From Paraburkholderia phenazinium (GTDB taxonomy: Bacteria > Pseudomonadota > Gammaproteobacteria > Burkholderiales > Burkholderiaceae), in contig NZ_FNCJ01000005.1 of the NCBI RefSeq assembly GCF_900100735.1, forward strand, positions 399,428-463,427: a stretch of DNA of 64,000 nucleotides. The letters run 5' to 3'. Numbering within the stretch: the stretch's first letter is position 1; each line of letters begins with the position of its first letter. The notes under the pieces are model-generated. The model was not told the DNA's origin, ran no database searches, and saw nothing but the letters and a program-made list of their open reading frames with translations. Below are positions 16,431-27,275 of the stretch, in pieces. A program made the translations under genes and the position numbers.

Positions 16431-17437
16431 TCGCCGCTCCTCACGCGCAGGCGCGGGTTGAGCAGCACTTGCAGCGCGTCGGCCGCGAGATTCGCCACCG
16501 TGTACACGACACCGATCGTCAGCACCCCGGCCTCGAGCATCGGAAAGTCCTTCGCCTTGGCCGCGTTATAGATCAGCGAGCCGATGCCCTGATAGTGAAA
16601 CAGCGTCTCCACCACGACGAGGCCGCCGATCATGTAACCGAGTTGGGTGGCGGCAACCGTGATGGTGGGCAGCAGCGCATTGCGCAACACATGCCGCCAG
16701 ATCACGACACGTCGCGGCAAGCCCTTGAGAATGGCGGTGCGCGTGTAATCGGCGTCGAGCGCCTCGACGGTGCCGGCGCGCGCCATGCGTGCGATGTAGC
16801 CGAAGAACACCAGCACGAGCGGCAGCACCGGCAGGATCAGATGCTTGAGTTGTTCGAGTACGCCGGCCTCGGGCGGATACGACGCTTCGATCGGCAGCCA
16901 GCGCAGCCACACGCCGAAGATCAGGATCAATGCGATCGACGAGACGAATTCCGGCACTACCGTCGCCGACAAACCGGCGATGCTGATGGTGCGATCGAGC
17001 CAACGCCCCGCGTGCATGGCGGCCCACACACCGCCGGCGATACCCAAGGGCACCACGACGATGAACGCCAGCACGCCGAGCTTTGCCGAGTGCGCCAGCG
17101 CATCGGCGATAAACGGTCCAACGGGTTCGCGATACGCGTACGACAGCCCCATATCGCCGCGCACGAAATGCGTGATCCACTCGACGTATTGGGTCAACAG
17201 CGGCCGGTCCGCGCCGAGCTGATGATTGAGCGCAGCGACGGCGCGCGCATCGGCGAGCGGGCCGAGAACCGAGCGGCCGATATCGCCCGGCAGCAACTGG
17301 CCGCCCGCGAACACGATCACCGAGAGCAGCCACAGCGTGATCAAGGACAGCGCGAAACGCGTCGCCAGAAAACGCGCGACCCGTCCCGCGTTGCCGCTGG
17401 CAACGTGAGGGGGGGAGGGCGTGAGCGCGGTGGACAT
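16427..17437 (-). CDS. ABC transporter permease, DppB/OppB-like
   Basis: Inner-membrane permease of 336 aa. It contains the DppB signature regions: an N-terminal helix LITLWLLSVIVFAGGQLLPGD, then LTQYVEWITHFVRGDMGLSY, and the EAA loop RTAILKGLPRRVVIWRHVLRNALLPT. It ends with YQGIGSLIYNAAKAKDFPMLEAGV. The ATG at 17435-17437, 37 bp after the binding-protein stop, is preferred; a longer reading to 17548 would overlap that gene and adds non-family residues. Second gene of the operon. Confidence 0.92.
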   Translation of the reverse strand: MSTALTPSPPHVASGNAGRVARFLATRFALSLITLWLLSVIVFAGGQLLPGDIGRSVLGPLADARAVAALNHQLGADRPLLTQYVEWITHFVRGDMGLSYAYREPVGPFIADALAHSAKLGVLAFIVVVPLGIAGGVWAAMHAGRWLDRTISIAGLSATVVPEFVSSIALILIFGVWLRWLPIEASYPPEAGVLEQLKHLILPVLPLVLVFFGYIARMARAGTVEALDADYTRTAILKGLPRRVVIWRHVLRNALLPTITVAATQLGYMIGGLVVVETLFHYQGIGSLIYNAAKAKDFPMLEAGVLTIGVVYTVANLAADALQVLLNPRLRVRSGE

Positions 17438-17474
17438 GGTCGATTCGAAGCGGACGTTTCGGGTGCTCGGGCGC

Positions 17475-19139
17475 TTAAGCGCTGAGCGTGACGCGATCGA
17501 AGTACAACTGCGCCAGCGCCGTAAAGCGCATGCCGTTGACGCCAGCACGCATGGCGATCAGTTGATCGTAGAAGAACGGAATGATCACCGGCGTTTCATC
17601 GAGCAACAGCGTCTGGATCTGGCCGGAGAGCTTGCGCTGCGAGGCGATATCGACCGCAGCGACAAACTGCGCGACCAGTTGGTCGTACTGCGGATTCTTG
17701 AAGTGCGCCGCGTTCCACGTGCCGGTGCTCGTCAACGGTGCGTTCAGGAACACGTTCGGCACACCACGATGGCCGTAGTCGGTGATGCCGAGCGGCGAAT
17801 CCAGCCAGTCCGACTTGCCAGGCGTGCCCGCGCCGTAGTACAGCGACTGGCTTTCCACTTTCAGATTCACCCGTACGCCGATCGCCTTCGCCGCGTTCTG
17901 CACGACCACGGCGAGATCGGGAATCTCCATGTACTTTTCGGTGGTGAGCGTCACGTCGAAGCCATTGGCGACACCCGCCTGTGCGAGCAGTTGCTTCGCC
18001 TTGGCAATGTCGATCTTGCGTTGCGCAACACCCGCATCCGAGGACGGAAACACGGGTGCGAACGGGCTGTCGTTGCCGAGTTGCGCCTTGCCGCGAAACA
18101 GGCCGCGCACGATCACATCGCGGTCGAGCGAAAGCGCCATGGCCTGGCGCACGCGCTTGTCCTTGAACAGCGGATCGTCGTTGCGCATATGGATCTGGCG
18201 GTGCGCGCTCGACTTTACGCCCATCGTCTTGAACTCGGGGTTATTCATGATGCCCGAGCCGCCCTGTACGGTGAACGTGCCCATCACGTCGGCCTGGCGT
18301 CCTTGCAGTGCGAGGATCTGGGCTTGCTCATCGGCGTAGAACGAGAACTGCACGCGTTGCGGTAACGCTTTTTCGCCCCAGTAGTCGGGATTGCGTACGA
18401 ACGAGGCGCCTACCTTCGGCGTGTACTTCTCGAGCTTGAACGGCCCGGTGCCGATAAAGGTCTTTTCGTAGTTGCCTGCGTAGTTCGCCGGCAGCACGAT
18501 GGCGTTGTAATTGTCCGAGGAAACGTAGTACGGGAAGTTGCCGTTCGGCGCGTCGAGATGGAAGGCGACCGTGTGATCGTCGACAGCCTGGGTGCCGCCC
18601 TTGGACAGCACGCCCTTCAACACGGAGAGCGCCGCCGAGCCGCTCGCCGGATCGGCGAGGCGGTCGAAGGTGGCGACCACGTCCTTGGCGGTGAAGGGCT
18701 GGCCGTCACTGAACTTCACGTTCGGGCGCAGCTTGAAGGTCCAGACGTCGCCCTTGTCATTCGGCTTCCACGACAGCGCGAGTGCCGGCTTCAGCACCAG
18801 ATGCTCGCCGTCGTCGTTGATCAGGAATTCGCCGCTCTGAACCAGCAGCGCGAGGCCGCCGGCGTCAGTGACCGTGAGCGGGTCGATTGCGCCGGCCGGC
18901 GTCAGGTGGGCGACGCGAATGGTCGCATTCGCGGCTCCGGCCGTACCTTGTGCCCGCGCTTGCGGTGCGGCGAACAGGCCGCCGCCGGCAAGCGAGAGGC
19001 CGATCACGCTGGCGTAGCGCAGCAGCTCGCGGCGCGACAGGCGGCCGGCGAGGAATTCGTCGAGCGCGTGATTGCCATACTGATCGGCGCTGCGGCGTGC
19101 CGTTTCGAGCGCGAGGAGTCGGTCCGCGGGAGTCTTCAT
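17475..19139 (-). CDS. ABC transporter substrate-binding protein, peptide/nickel family (SBP_bac_5)
   Basis: Periplasmic binding protein of 554 aa and first gene of the operon. The N-terminus is long (about 60 aa) and carries a twin-arginine motif SRRELLRYASVIG, then a hydrophobic stretch ending AAPQARAQG, so Tat export is likely. The mature part has the family landmarks WTFKLRPNVKFSDGQPFTAKDVV, GTGPFKLEKY, NPDYW and VRQAMALSLDRD. The ATG at 19137-19139 is chosen; upstream codons in frame give a non-family extension. Substrate class is peptide-like or other small solute; not predictable further. Confidence 0.92.
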   Translation of the reverse strand: MKTPADRLLALETARRSADQYGNHALDEFLAGRLSRRELLRYASVIGLSLAGGGLFAAPQARAQGTAGAANATIRVAHLTPAGAIDPLTVTDAGGLALLVQSGEFLINDDGEHLVLKPALALSWKPNDKGDVWTFKLRPNVKFSDGQPFTAKDVVATFDRLADPASGSAALSVLKGVLSKGGTQAVDDHTVAFHLDAPNGNFPYYVSSDNYNAIVLPANYAGNYEKTFIGTGPFKLEKYTPKVGASFVRNPDYWGEKALPQRVQFSFYADEQAQILALQGRQADVMGTFTVQGGSGIMNNPEFKTMGVKSSAHRQIHMRNDDPLFKDKRVRQAMALSLDRDVIVRGLFRGKAQLGNDSPFAPVFPSSDAGVAQRKIDIAKAKQLLAQAGVANGFDVTLTTEKYMEIPDLAVVVQNAAKAIGVRVNLKVESQSLYYGAGTPGKSDWLDSPLGITDYGHRGVPNVFLNAPLTSTGTWNAAHFKNPQYDQLVAQFVAAVDIASQRKLSGQIQTLLLDETPVIIPFFYDQLIAMRAGVNGMRFTALAQLYFDRVTLSA

Positions 19140-19412
19140 CGATGGGGTGTCCTGTCCGTTCTGATGGGTGCTGCGCGGTTTGCGCGCGGCAGGGGCGACG
19201 GTATTGCGATGACGAAAAGCGGTTTCAGTGTAAGCGATTGCCTGGGGATTCGGAACGCCTGCAGCGGCCGCGAGGCGGCCTGGGGCGCTTAAACGGGTCA
19301 ACCTGTATCGCCCAGACAACGGCGGGCCGCCCAGCCGCCTGCCGCAAGCGCCGAGCCGTATCACTGTTGCCGATGCCCTGGCAGAAGAACCGCTGCCACG
19401 GCGACATCTTTA

Positions 19413-19435
19413 CCGGCCTGCGGCCGGCAGGCCGG
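19413..19435 (-). terminator. GC-rich hairpin after the cupin gene
   Basis: Perfect 9-bp stem CCGGCCTGC / GCAGGCCGG (19413-19421, 19427-19435) with a 5-base loop, 2 bp beyond the cupin stop codon. No U-tract follows on the minus strand, so it is only a weak terminator candidate or mRNA 3'-end stabiliser. The gap 19140-19437 holds no other feature that I can see. Confidence 0.4.
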
Positions 19436-19437
19436 AT

Positions 19438-19980
19438 CTAGTGCTCGTGCGGATGCTTGTGGATCGGATCGACCCAGAACACGGTTTCGGGTGCTTCCAC
19501 GGCGTCGATGTTCAGATTCACCACGACCGCTTCGTTGTCGCTGCGCACTAGCACGCATTCGAGCGGGTCGTCGGTGCTGGCGTTGATCTCTTGATGCGGC
19601 ACATAGGGCGGCACGAAGATGAAGTCGCCGGGACCGGCTTCGGCTGTGAATTCGAGGTGCTCGCCCCAGCGCATGCGCGCCTGGCCGCGCACCACATAGA
19701 TAACGCTTTCGAGCGCGCCGTGATGATGCGCGCCGGTCTTCGCATTCGGATGGATCGTCACGGTGCCGGCCCAGATCTTCTGCGCACCGACGCGCGCCGC
19801 GTTGATCGCGGCGGCGCGGTTCATGCCGGGGGTTTGTGCGGTGTTGGTGTCGAGCTGATCGCCGCGGATGACCTTGACGCCGTGTTCGCGCCAGTCGACC
19901 GGCGCGGGCGCTGCATCGGGTTCAGCCTCAGGCGAGTGATCGTGAGCGTGGTCGGGGTCGTGGGGATGGTCGTGGCTCAT
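19438..19980 (-). CDS. Cupin-domain protein with His-rich termini
   Basis: Soluble protein of 180 aa. A His/Asp-rich N-terminus (HDHPHDPDHAHDHSPE) and a C-terminal KHPHEH flank one cupin domain. Cupin motif 1 is seen as GAHHHGALESVIYVVRG (metal-binding His and Glu), and motif 2 as GDFIFVPPYVPHQ with the last His. A single-domain metal-dependent cupin is implied; reaction unknown. The His-rich tails could hold or sense metal, like those of metallochaperones. It lies between the peptide-type ABC operon and fusA, in the same direction as both, but far enough from each to be separate. Confidence 0.85.
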   Translation of the reverse strand: MSHDHPHDPDHAHDHSPEAEPDAAPAPVDWREHGVKVIRGDQLDTNTAQTPGMNRAAAINAARVGAQKIWAGTVTIHPNAKTGAHHHGALESVIYVVRGQARMRWGEHLEFTAEAGPGDFIFVPPYVPHQEINASTDDPLECVLVRSDNEAVVVNLNIDAVEAPETVFWVDPIHKHPHEH

Positions 19981-19991
19981 GGGGTGTCTCC

Positions 19992-20023
19992 AAAAAAAAG
20001 CCCGTCCAACCGGGACGGGCTTT
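19992..20023 (-). terminator. Rho-independent terminator of fusA
   Basis: On the minus strand, an 11-bp stem (AAAGCCCGTCC with GGACGGGCTTT) with a short loop is followed by eight Ts, about 20 bp after the fusA stop. Confidence 0.9.
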
Positions 20024-20045
20024 GCTCTGCGCCCAGCTTCAGCGC

Positions 20046-22151
<2,106 letters not shown>

Positions 22152-22240
22152 GTGAACCTCCTTGGATTGGCGCGCCGGTGGTGGGCGTCGGGCGGCGCAC
22201 GACGCCGCCCGGACGAACTCGGTGCTGCGATAAGACTACT

Positions 22241-22269
22241 AGCATAGCGCGTCGCAAGGGCTTTTGCAG
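22241..22269 (-). promoter_or_regulatory. Candidate fusA promoter
   Basis: On the minus strand CTGCAA (22264-22269) and TATGCT (22241-22246) are separated by 17 bp, near-consensus sigma-70 spacing, about 90 bp upstream of the fusA ATG. Confidence 0.35.
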
Positions 22270-22295
22270 GAATCTTGCCAGCGTCCGCCCAATGC

Positions 22296-22330
22296 AAAAA
22301 AGCCGGTGACCTTGACAAGGCACCGGCTTT
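22296..22330 (-). terminator. Rho-independent terminator of the DUF192 gene
   Basis: Stem AAAGCCGGTG / CACCGGCTTT (22299-22308, 22321-22330) with an inner CCTTG/CAAGG pairing, followed on the minus strand by six Ts, about 83 bp after the DUF192 gene stop. Confidence 0.85.
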
Positions 22331-22412
22331 GCGGGAGCGGGCAGTCGGGCGGTGCGGTTTGTCGCCAGGCATCTGGCGCCGCGCCTGCCGCGAAGGGCGG
22401 TCGGATCGGCGG

Positions 22413-22919
22413 CTATTGCGCTGCCGGCAGGCCCTGAATCGTCATGCCCGGCTTGATGCCCTTCGACTCAAACCAGTTCTTGCTCATTTCCAGCGCATAC
22501 ACGCCGTTGTTGCGCGGGCAGTGGTTGTTGGTCGTTTCGGCGTCCATCTCGTCGATGTCGGTGATCGTGCCGTCGGCGCGCATGAAGGCAATCGACAGCG
22601 GGATCAGCGTGTTCTTCATCCAGAAGCAGTGCACCGCGTTCTCGTTGAACACGAACAGCATGCCTTCGTTGGGTGCGAGCTGCGAGCGGTACATCAGGCC
22701 TTGCTCGCGATCCGGATCGTTAGCCGCGACGGCGGCGTCGATCACGAACATGCCGACGGTCAGTTTGGCGCGCGGGAAGTCGCCGGGCTGTTTTGCACCG
22801 GGCGGCATTTGCTGCGCATAGGCGCTATGAACGGGGGCGAGCGTGAACGAGGCGGCGGCCAACGGCAGCGCAACAGCAAACGCAAAGCGCGCGAGCAACG
22901 AGCGCAGGGAAATTCGCAC
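22413..22919 (-). CDS. Secreted DUF192 protein
   Basis: Exported protein of 168 aa. A signal peptide (residues 1-35, ending SAYAQ) precedes one DUF192 domain, with the landmarks EQGLMYRSQLAPNEGMLFVF, HCFWMKNTLIPLSIAFM and YALEMSKNWFESKGIKPGM. The family is widespread and its function is unknown. It is transcribed away from a small Ala/Lys-rich protein gene and ends at its own terminator. Confidence 0.9.
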   Translation of the reverse strand: MRISLRSLLARFAFAVALPLAAASFTLAPVHSAYAQQMPPGAKQPGDFPRAKLTVGMFVIDAAVAANDPDREQGLMYRSQLAPNEGMLFVFNENAVHCFWMKNTLIPLSIAFMRADGTITDIDEMDAETTNNHCPRNNGVYALEMSKNWFESKGIKPGMTIQGLPAAQ

Positions 22920-22985
22920 GGCAAGACTCCTGGGTGGGAAATTAACCCGCGAATGTTACGCGAGCGCGTCAAAGCACGTCAAAAA

Positions 22986-23020
22986 CAAAAAGGCAGATCG
23001 CCTTGCGGTGATCTGCCTTT
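22986..23020 (-). terminator. Rho-independent terminator of the small Ala/Lys-rich protein gene
   Basis: Stem AAAGGCAGATC / GATCTGCCTTT (22989-22999, 23010-23020) with a 10-base loop, followed on the minus strand by TTTTGTTTTT. It lies about 57 bp after the stop codon. Confidence 0.85.
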
Positions 23021-23076
23021 CAACGCCGTAAGAACGGCAACTGCTGCTAGTTCTTGACTGCGTTTTTACAACAAAC

Positions 23077-23274
23077 TTACTCCGAAGCGCCCGAAGCTGC
23101 TGCTGCTGCAGCTGCCTTCTTGTGCGACTTCTTGTGTGCTGCCTTCTTCGTCGTCTTCTTTGCCGACGAAGCTGCTGCTGCCGGAGCTGCCGAAGCTGCG
23201 ACCGGTGCCGAAGCTTGTGCGAATGCTGCCGTTGCGAAGAGGCCAGCGACCAGAGCGGCGATCAGTTTGTTCAT
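23077..23274 (-). CDS. Small secreted Ala/Lys-rich protein
   Basis: Peptide of 65 aa. Residues 1-19 form a signal peptide (MNKLIAALVAGLFATAAFA). The mature part is Ala-rich with a basic patch KKTTKKAAHKKSHKK like the tail of histone H1-type or PhaF/nucleoid proteins, yet it is exported. A GAGGA ribosome-binding site and a strong terminator support a real gene. Similar Ala/Lys-rich short exported proteins occur in Burkholderia, without known function. The next 385 bp (23275-23659) hold no other gene; they contain an AT-rich stretch but no clear site. Confidence 0.7.
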   Translation of the reverse strand: MNKLIAALVAGLFATAAFAQASAPVAASAAPAAAASSAKKTTKKAAHKKSHKKAAAAAAASGASE

Positions 23275-23659
23275 TTTGTGAATCCTCAGCTTTAGTTAAT
23301 TAACCAAATGACCCGGTTATGTATGAGTCATGTCGGTAAACGTGCCATCCACCTTTCGGTTGACAGCCGCATCAAACAATTTTTTTTGACGCGTCTGCTA
23401 GCGCTCGGTCTCCCTGCACTGACCGCACGAACGGCTTGCACAAAGGCCCTCAAGGCTGAATGCCGGATAGCTTCGGGCGGCATCTGCGTCGAATAACGCG
23501 TGAACTCGCGACGCGGTTGACGCAAATTTTCGGGAATGTTTATTCGCCGCTTTATTGAGCGCCTGGCCACCCTTGATGAAGTGGCGCAATGGATTTGCAT
23601 TGCAACGGAAATGCTTGCGGATACAACGGCTTAGCGTGTCGGTGCCTAAAGATTGAGCG

Positions 23660-24253
23660 TTAGCGGAGACCGTCCCAAGGTGCCCTGGCAGTCAGTTCAA
23701 GCGACTCGCCGGGCTGCAGTCCCAGCGAAAAAATATCGAGCGCGCCGATGCCGACGCGCACCAGGCGCAGGGTGGGGAAGCCGACCGCGGCGGTCATGCG
23801 GCGCACCTGGCGGTTCTTGCCTTCGGTGATCGACAGTTCTATCCAGGTGGCCGGGATCGCCGCACGGTATCGGATTGGCGGATTGCGTGGCCACAGAGCG
23901 CCAGGCCCGGGGCCGGCCTCGACCTCGTCCGTTTCGATCAACCGGGCCTGACATGGGCGCGTCACATAGTCGCCGAGATCGACGCCCTTGGCGAGCGCAT
24001 TCAGCGCAGCCTCGTCAGGTGCGCCTTCGACCTGTGCCCAGTAGCGCTTGACGAGCTTGTGGCGCGGCTCGGCAATGCGCGCCTGCAGTGCGCCGTCGTC
24101 AGTCAGCAGTAGGAGGCCTTCGCTATCGGAGTCGAGGCGGCCGGCCGGATAGACGCCGGGCACCTTGACCCAGTCGGCAAGCGAGGCGCGGGTTTCGTGC
24201 GGCGAAAACTGGCAGATGGTGCCGAACGGCTTATTGAGGGCAAGGAGGCGCAT
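23660..24253 (-). CDS. rluE: 23S rRNA pseudouridine synthase RluE-type
   Basis: Pseudouridine synthase of 197 aa that in E. coli modifies 23S rRNA U2457. It carries the catalytic-Asp motif GRLDSDSEGLLLL (near residue 45), the RluE-specific LWPRNPPIRYR, and GKNRQVRRMTAAVGFPTLRLVR. There is no S4 domain. The ATG at 24251-24253 gives the family-type N-terminus LLALNKPFG; upstream codons add nothing recognisable. It is divergent from icd. Confidence 0.92.
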   Translation of the reverse strand: MRLLALNKPFGTICQFSPHETRASLADWVKVPGVYPAGRLDSDSEGLLLLTDDGALQARIAEPRHKLVKRYWAQVEGAPDEAALNALAKGVDLGDYVTRPCQARLIETDEVEAGPGPGALWPRNPPIRYRAAIPATWIELSITEGKNRQVRRMTAAVGFPTLRLVRVGIGALDIFSLGLQPGESLELTARAPWDGLR

Positions 24254-24380
24254 GCGGAGTCCGGCGAACACCGGCCGGTGGCAGGAGCGGGCCGGTACCG
24301 GCTGGTACCCGCGCGCCGCCCGGCAAGGCAGGTTCTGTGGCAAATGGCGGGATAATAATGCATAATCCCCAACGGCAGAT

Positions 24381-24404
24381 CTTATGTCTTATATAAGACA
24401 TAAG
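24381..24404. promoter_or_regulatory. Perfect 24-bp palindrome between rluE and icd
   Basis: A perfect palindrome spans 24381-24404 with core GTCTTATATAAGAC and flanks CTTAT/ATAAG. It lies about 210 bp upstream of icd and 130 bp upstream of rluE. A dyad this long is unlikely by chance in GC-rich DNA. I recall similar TCTTATATAAGA-type sites near TCA-cycle genes in betaproteobacteria but cannot confirm it here. The rest of the 24254-24615 gap holds icd leader sequence and a TAGAAT (24504-24509) that might be a -10 box. Confidence 0.65.
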
Positions 24405-24615
24405 ACGCGGGGGCTGCTAGCAGTTGCTACCCGGCTGCTACCTTTAGCTTGCTTTGTCTCAAAGCCTGCGGCACGGCCGGCGCGCGCTGGCATCAGCGTG
24501 GGCTAGAATAGCCGCTCGGCCGCTTGCAGGCGTTCAGCATTGCGCATAGCGAGGAGCGCCCAGGCCCACAGTCCCCATCTGCTTCAATCAGAACAGCCAT
24601 CACTGGAGTCCGATC

Positions 24616-25872
24616 ATGCCGTATCAGCACATTAAGGTTCCGACGGGCGGAGACAAGATTACTGTCAACGCAGACTACTCGCTCAATGTTTCTGACCAAC
24701 CGATTATTCCGTACATCGAAGGCGACGGTACGGGTACCGACATCACGCCGGTCATGATCAAGGTGGTGGACGCAGCGGTCGAGAAAGCCTACGGGGGCAA
24801 GAAGAAAATTCACTGGATGGAAGTCTATGCCGGCGAGAAGGCGACCAAGGTCTATGGCCCGGACGTGTGGCTGCCGGAAGAAACCCTGGCGGTGGTGAAG
24901 GATTATGTCGTCTCGATCAAGGGGCCGTTGACGACGCCGGTGGGCGGCGGCATCCGTTCCCTGAACGTGGCGTTGCGCCAGGAACTCGACCTGTACGTCT
25001 GCCTGCGCCCGGTGCAGTACTTCAAGGGTGTGCCTTCGCCGGTGCGCGAGCCGGAAAAGACCAATATGGTGATCTTCCGCGAGAACTCGGAAGACATCTA
25101 CGCCGGTATCGAATGGGCGGCGGAATCGGAACAGGCGAAGAAGGTCATCAAGTTCCTGCGCGAAGAAATGGGCGTGAAGAAGATCCGCTTCCCGGAATCG
25201 TCGGCTATCGGCATCAAGCCGGTGTCGCGCGAAGGCACGGAGCGTCTGGTGCGCAAGGCGCTGCAGTACGCCATCGACAACGATCGCCGCTCGCTCACGC
25301 TGGTGCACAAGGGCAACATCATGAAGTTCACGGAAGGCGGCTTCCGTGACTGGGGCTATGCGCTTGCGCAGAAGGAATTCGGCGCGCAACTGGTGGACGG
25401 CGGCCCGTGGATGAAGTTCAAGAACCCGAAGACGGGTAACGATATCGTCGTCAAGGATGTGATTGCCGACGCGTTCCTGCAGCAGATCCTGCTGCGTCCG
25501 GCCGAATACGACGTGATCGCGACACTGAACCTGAACGGCGACTATATTTCCGACGCGCTGGCTGCGCAGGTTGGTGGGATCGGCATTGCCCCGGGCGCGA
25601 ACCTGTCGGATTCGGTGGCGATGTTCGAAGCCACCCACGGCACGGCGCCGAAGTACGCGGGTAAGGACTATGTGAACCCGGGCTCGGAAATTCTCTCGGC
25701 GGAAATGATGCTGCGCCACCTCGGCTGGACCGAAGCGGCGGATGTGATCATCAAGGCGATGGAAGCGTCGATTCTGCAGAAGCGTGTCACGTACGACTTC
25801 GCGCGTTTGATGGAAGGCGCGACGCAGGTGTCGTGTTCGGGCTTTGGGCAGGTGCTGATCGAGAATATGTGA
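24616..25872 (+). CDS. icd: Isocitrate dehydrogenase, NADP-dependent
   Basis: TCA-cycle enzyme of 418 aa that converts isocitrate to 2-oxoglutarate and CO2 with NADP. It follows the E. coli Icd pattern closely. The substrate Ser loop is [26 protein letters not shown], followed by [14 protein letters not shown], the catalytic Lys/Tyr region, and the NADP region [27 protein letters not shown]. Single gene, with a terminator after its stop. Confidence 0.97.
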   Translation: MPYQHIKVPTGGDKITVNADYSLNVSDQPIIPYIEGDGTGTDITPVMIKVVDAAVEKAYGGKKKIHWMEVYAGEKATKVYGPDVWLPEETLAVVKDYVVSIKGPLTTPVGGGIRSLNVALRQELDLYVCLRPVQYFKGVPSPVREPEKTNMVIFRENSEDIYAGIEWAAESEQAKKVIKFLREEMGVKKIRFPESSAIGIKPVSREGTERLVRKALQYAIDNDRRSLTLVHKGNIMKFTEGGFRDWGYALAQKEFGAQLVDGGPWMKFKNPKTGNDIVVKDVIADAFLQQILLRPAEYDVIATLNLNGDYISDALAAQVGGIGIAPGANLSDSVAMFEATHGTAPKYAGKDYVNPGSEILSAEMMLRHLGWTEAADVIIKAMEASILQKRVTYDFARLMEGATQVSCSGFGQVLIENM

Positions 25873-25906
25873 GTCTGACGGTTGGCCCTTTAATGGGCTA
25901 CGTTGC

Positions 25907-25941
25907 AAACCCCGGTCGATAAAACGTCGCCGGGGTTTTTT
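25907..25941 (+). terminator. Rho-independent terminator of icd
   Basis: Stem AAACCCCGG / CCGGGGTTT (25907-25915, 25930-25938) followed by a T-run, 35 bp after the stop. Beyond it, 25942-26404 is unusually AT-rich for this genome. It contains a weak hairpin plus T7 near 26197-26220 and an extended -10 candidate TGATATAAG ending at 26331, but no gene. Confidence 0.85.
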
Positions 25942-26404
25942 ATTTTGAGATCAAGGTTTCGAGCTGGGCGAGGCCAGGATCGTTCCTGGCTCGGATGCTT
26001 CAGGGTGTTGCGATTTGGGGAATCGGCTGGTCGCGTGAATGCAGCCGACATGGAGCCGATTGCGCTGCGGCGAATCGTCGCACCGCTCGTCGATTTTTCT
26101 ATCTCACAAACAGACTCTTAGTGCTCACGCACGATTGTCCTGCCTCGACCAACGCATTCGGATCGCTGTCTCAATACCCTGTGGCAAAACACAAATAATT
26201 CGGCATTCTGAATTTTTTTGTCAAATCTGATGCGGCGCCCTACAACCGAAAATCACATCTTAAAAACGCATCCTGATCGACGCCAACGCATCTGTTCATA
26301 TGGTTTGAAACAAACCCCTCTGATATAAGTTCGCCGCTTTGGCAGATCCGTCATCGGCACACGGTTGAGTGCGCCGCGATGTGCTCGATATTCAAGGGGA
26401 GATG

Positions 26405-27229
26405 ATGAGCGACGAAAAAATCCAGGCGAATGTTTATGTGGCCACGCCGAGCTACGGCGCGGTGGTCGCGACCGATTATGTGCTTGGCCTGCTTGACCTT
26501 TACGACGTGTCTGAAAGCTATGGATTCGGTCTGCGGGTGCACTTCAACAGCTTCGACAGTCTGATCACCCGTGCACGCAACACGATGGTGGCCGAATTCC
26601 TCGCTGACGACCGCTTCACGCACCTGATGTGGATTGACGGCGACATCGGTTTCAAGGGCACCGACGTGGTCCGGCTGCTGAAGGCAAACCGGCCAGTAGT
26701 CGCTGGGGTCTACCCGTTGAAGTCCGACGGCTGGCCGCGCTCCGGGCTGCCCGAAGCGCTGCCGGCGGGAACCACGAAGGCCGACTTCCAGGCGCGCTTT
26801 GCGAGCTATCCCGCGGTAGCGCGTTCGGATAACCTGGAGGCCGATGCAGATGGTTTCCTCGATGCCCTTTATGCGCCAACAGGATTCATGCTGATCAAGC
26901 GAGAGGTCTTTCTGGCGTTGATGCGACACTTCCCCGAGCTTCAATGCAGCGCCCGTATGAAGGGCCGCGAAGAAGACGACACGGGGGTGCTGGGGGCGCT
27001 GCACTACGCGTTCTTCGACACGATGATCGATCCTCAGACTCGCACGTACCTGTCCGAGGACTATGCGTTCTGTCGACGCATCGCCAGCATCGGCATCACG
27101 CCGGCGGTGGATACGCGATCGAACTTTACTCATCAGGGTGTTGCCGTGTTTCGGGGCGACCTGGAGCGCAGTCTGAATCTGCAGCGACTGGCAGCGCGTG
27201 GGGGTGCAGAGCCGGCCCCTGCGCTATGA
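26405..27229 (+). CDS. Glycosyltransferase-like (GT-A fold) protein
   Basis: Protein of 274 aa without signal peptide. An N-terminal VYVATPSYG strand, HFNSFDSLITRARNTMVAEFL, and a DxD-like HLMWIDGDIGF (about residue 80) suggest a nucleotide-diphospho-sugar transferase fold. Later come a Cys/Glu-rich loop (ARMKGREEDDTG), LSEDYAFCRR and FTHQGVAVFRGD. Acceptor and donor are unknown, and there is no membrane anchor or neighbouring polysaccharide gene. The ATG at 26405 is preferred over 26402 because AAGGGGAG lies at proper distance. It comes after an AT-rich gap and precedes the copper-type genes, so acquisition by transfer is possible. Confidence 0.6.
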   Translation: MSDEKIQANVYVATPSYGAVVATDYVLGLLDLYDVSESYGFGLRVHFNSFDSLITRARNTMVAEFLADDRFTHLMWIDGDIGFKGTDVVRLLKANRPVVAGVYPLKSDGWPRSGLPEALPAGTTKADFQARFASYPAVARSDNLEADADGFLDALYAPTGFMLIKREVFLALMRHFPELQCSARMKGREEDDTGVLGALHYAFFDTMIDPQTRTYLSEDYAFCRRIASIGITPAVDTRSNFTHQGVAVFRGDLERSLNLQRLAARGGAEPAPAL

Positions 27230-27275
27230 TGTGCCGATCAACCGCCATCCTGTGGACTCGCCTTCCGGCATCCTG

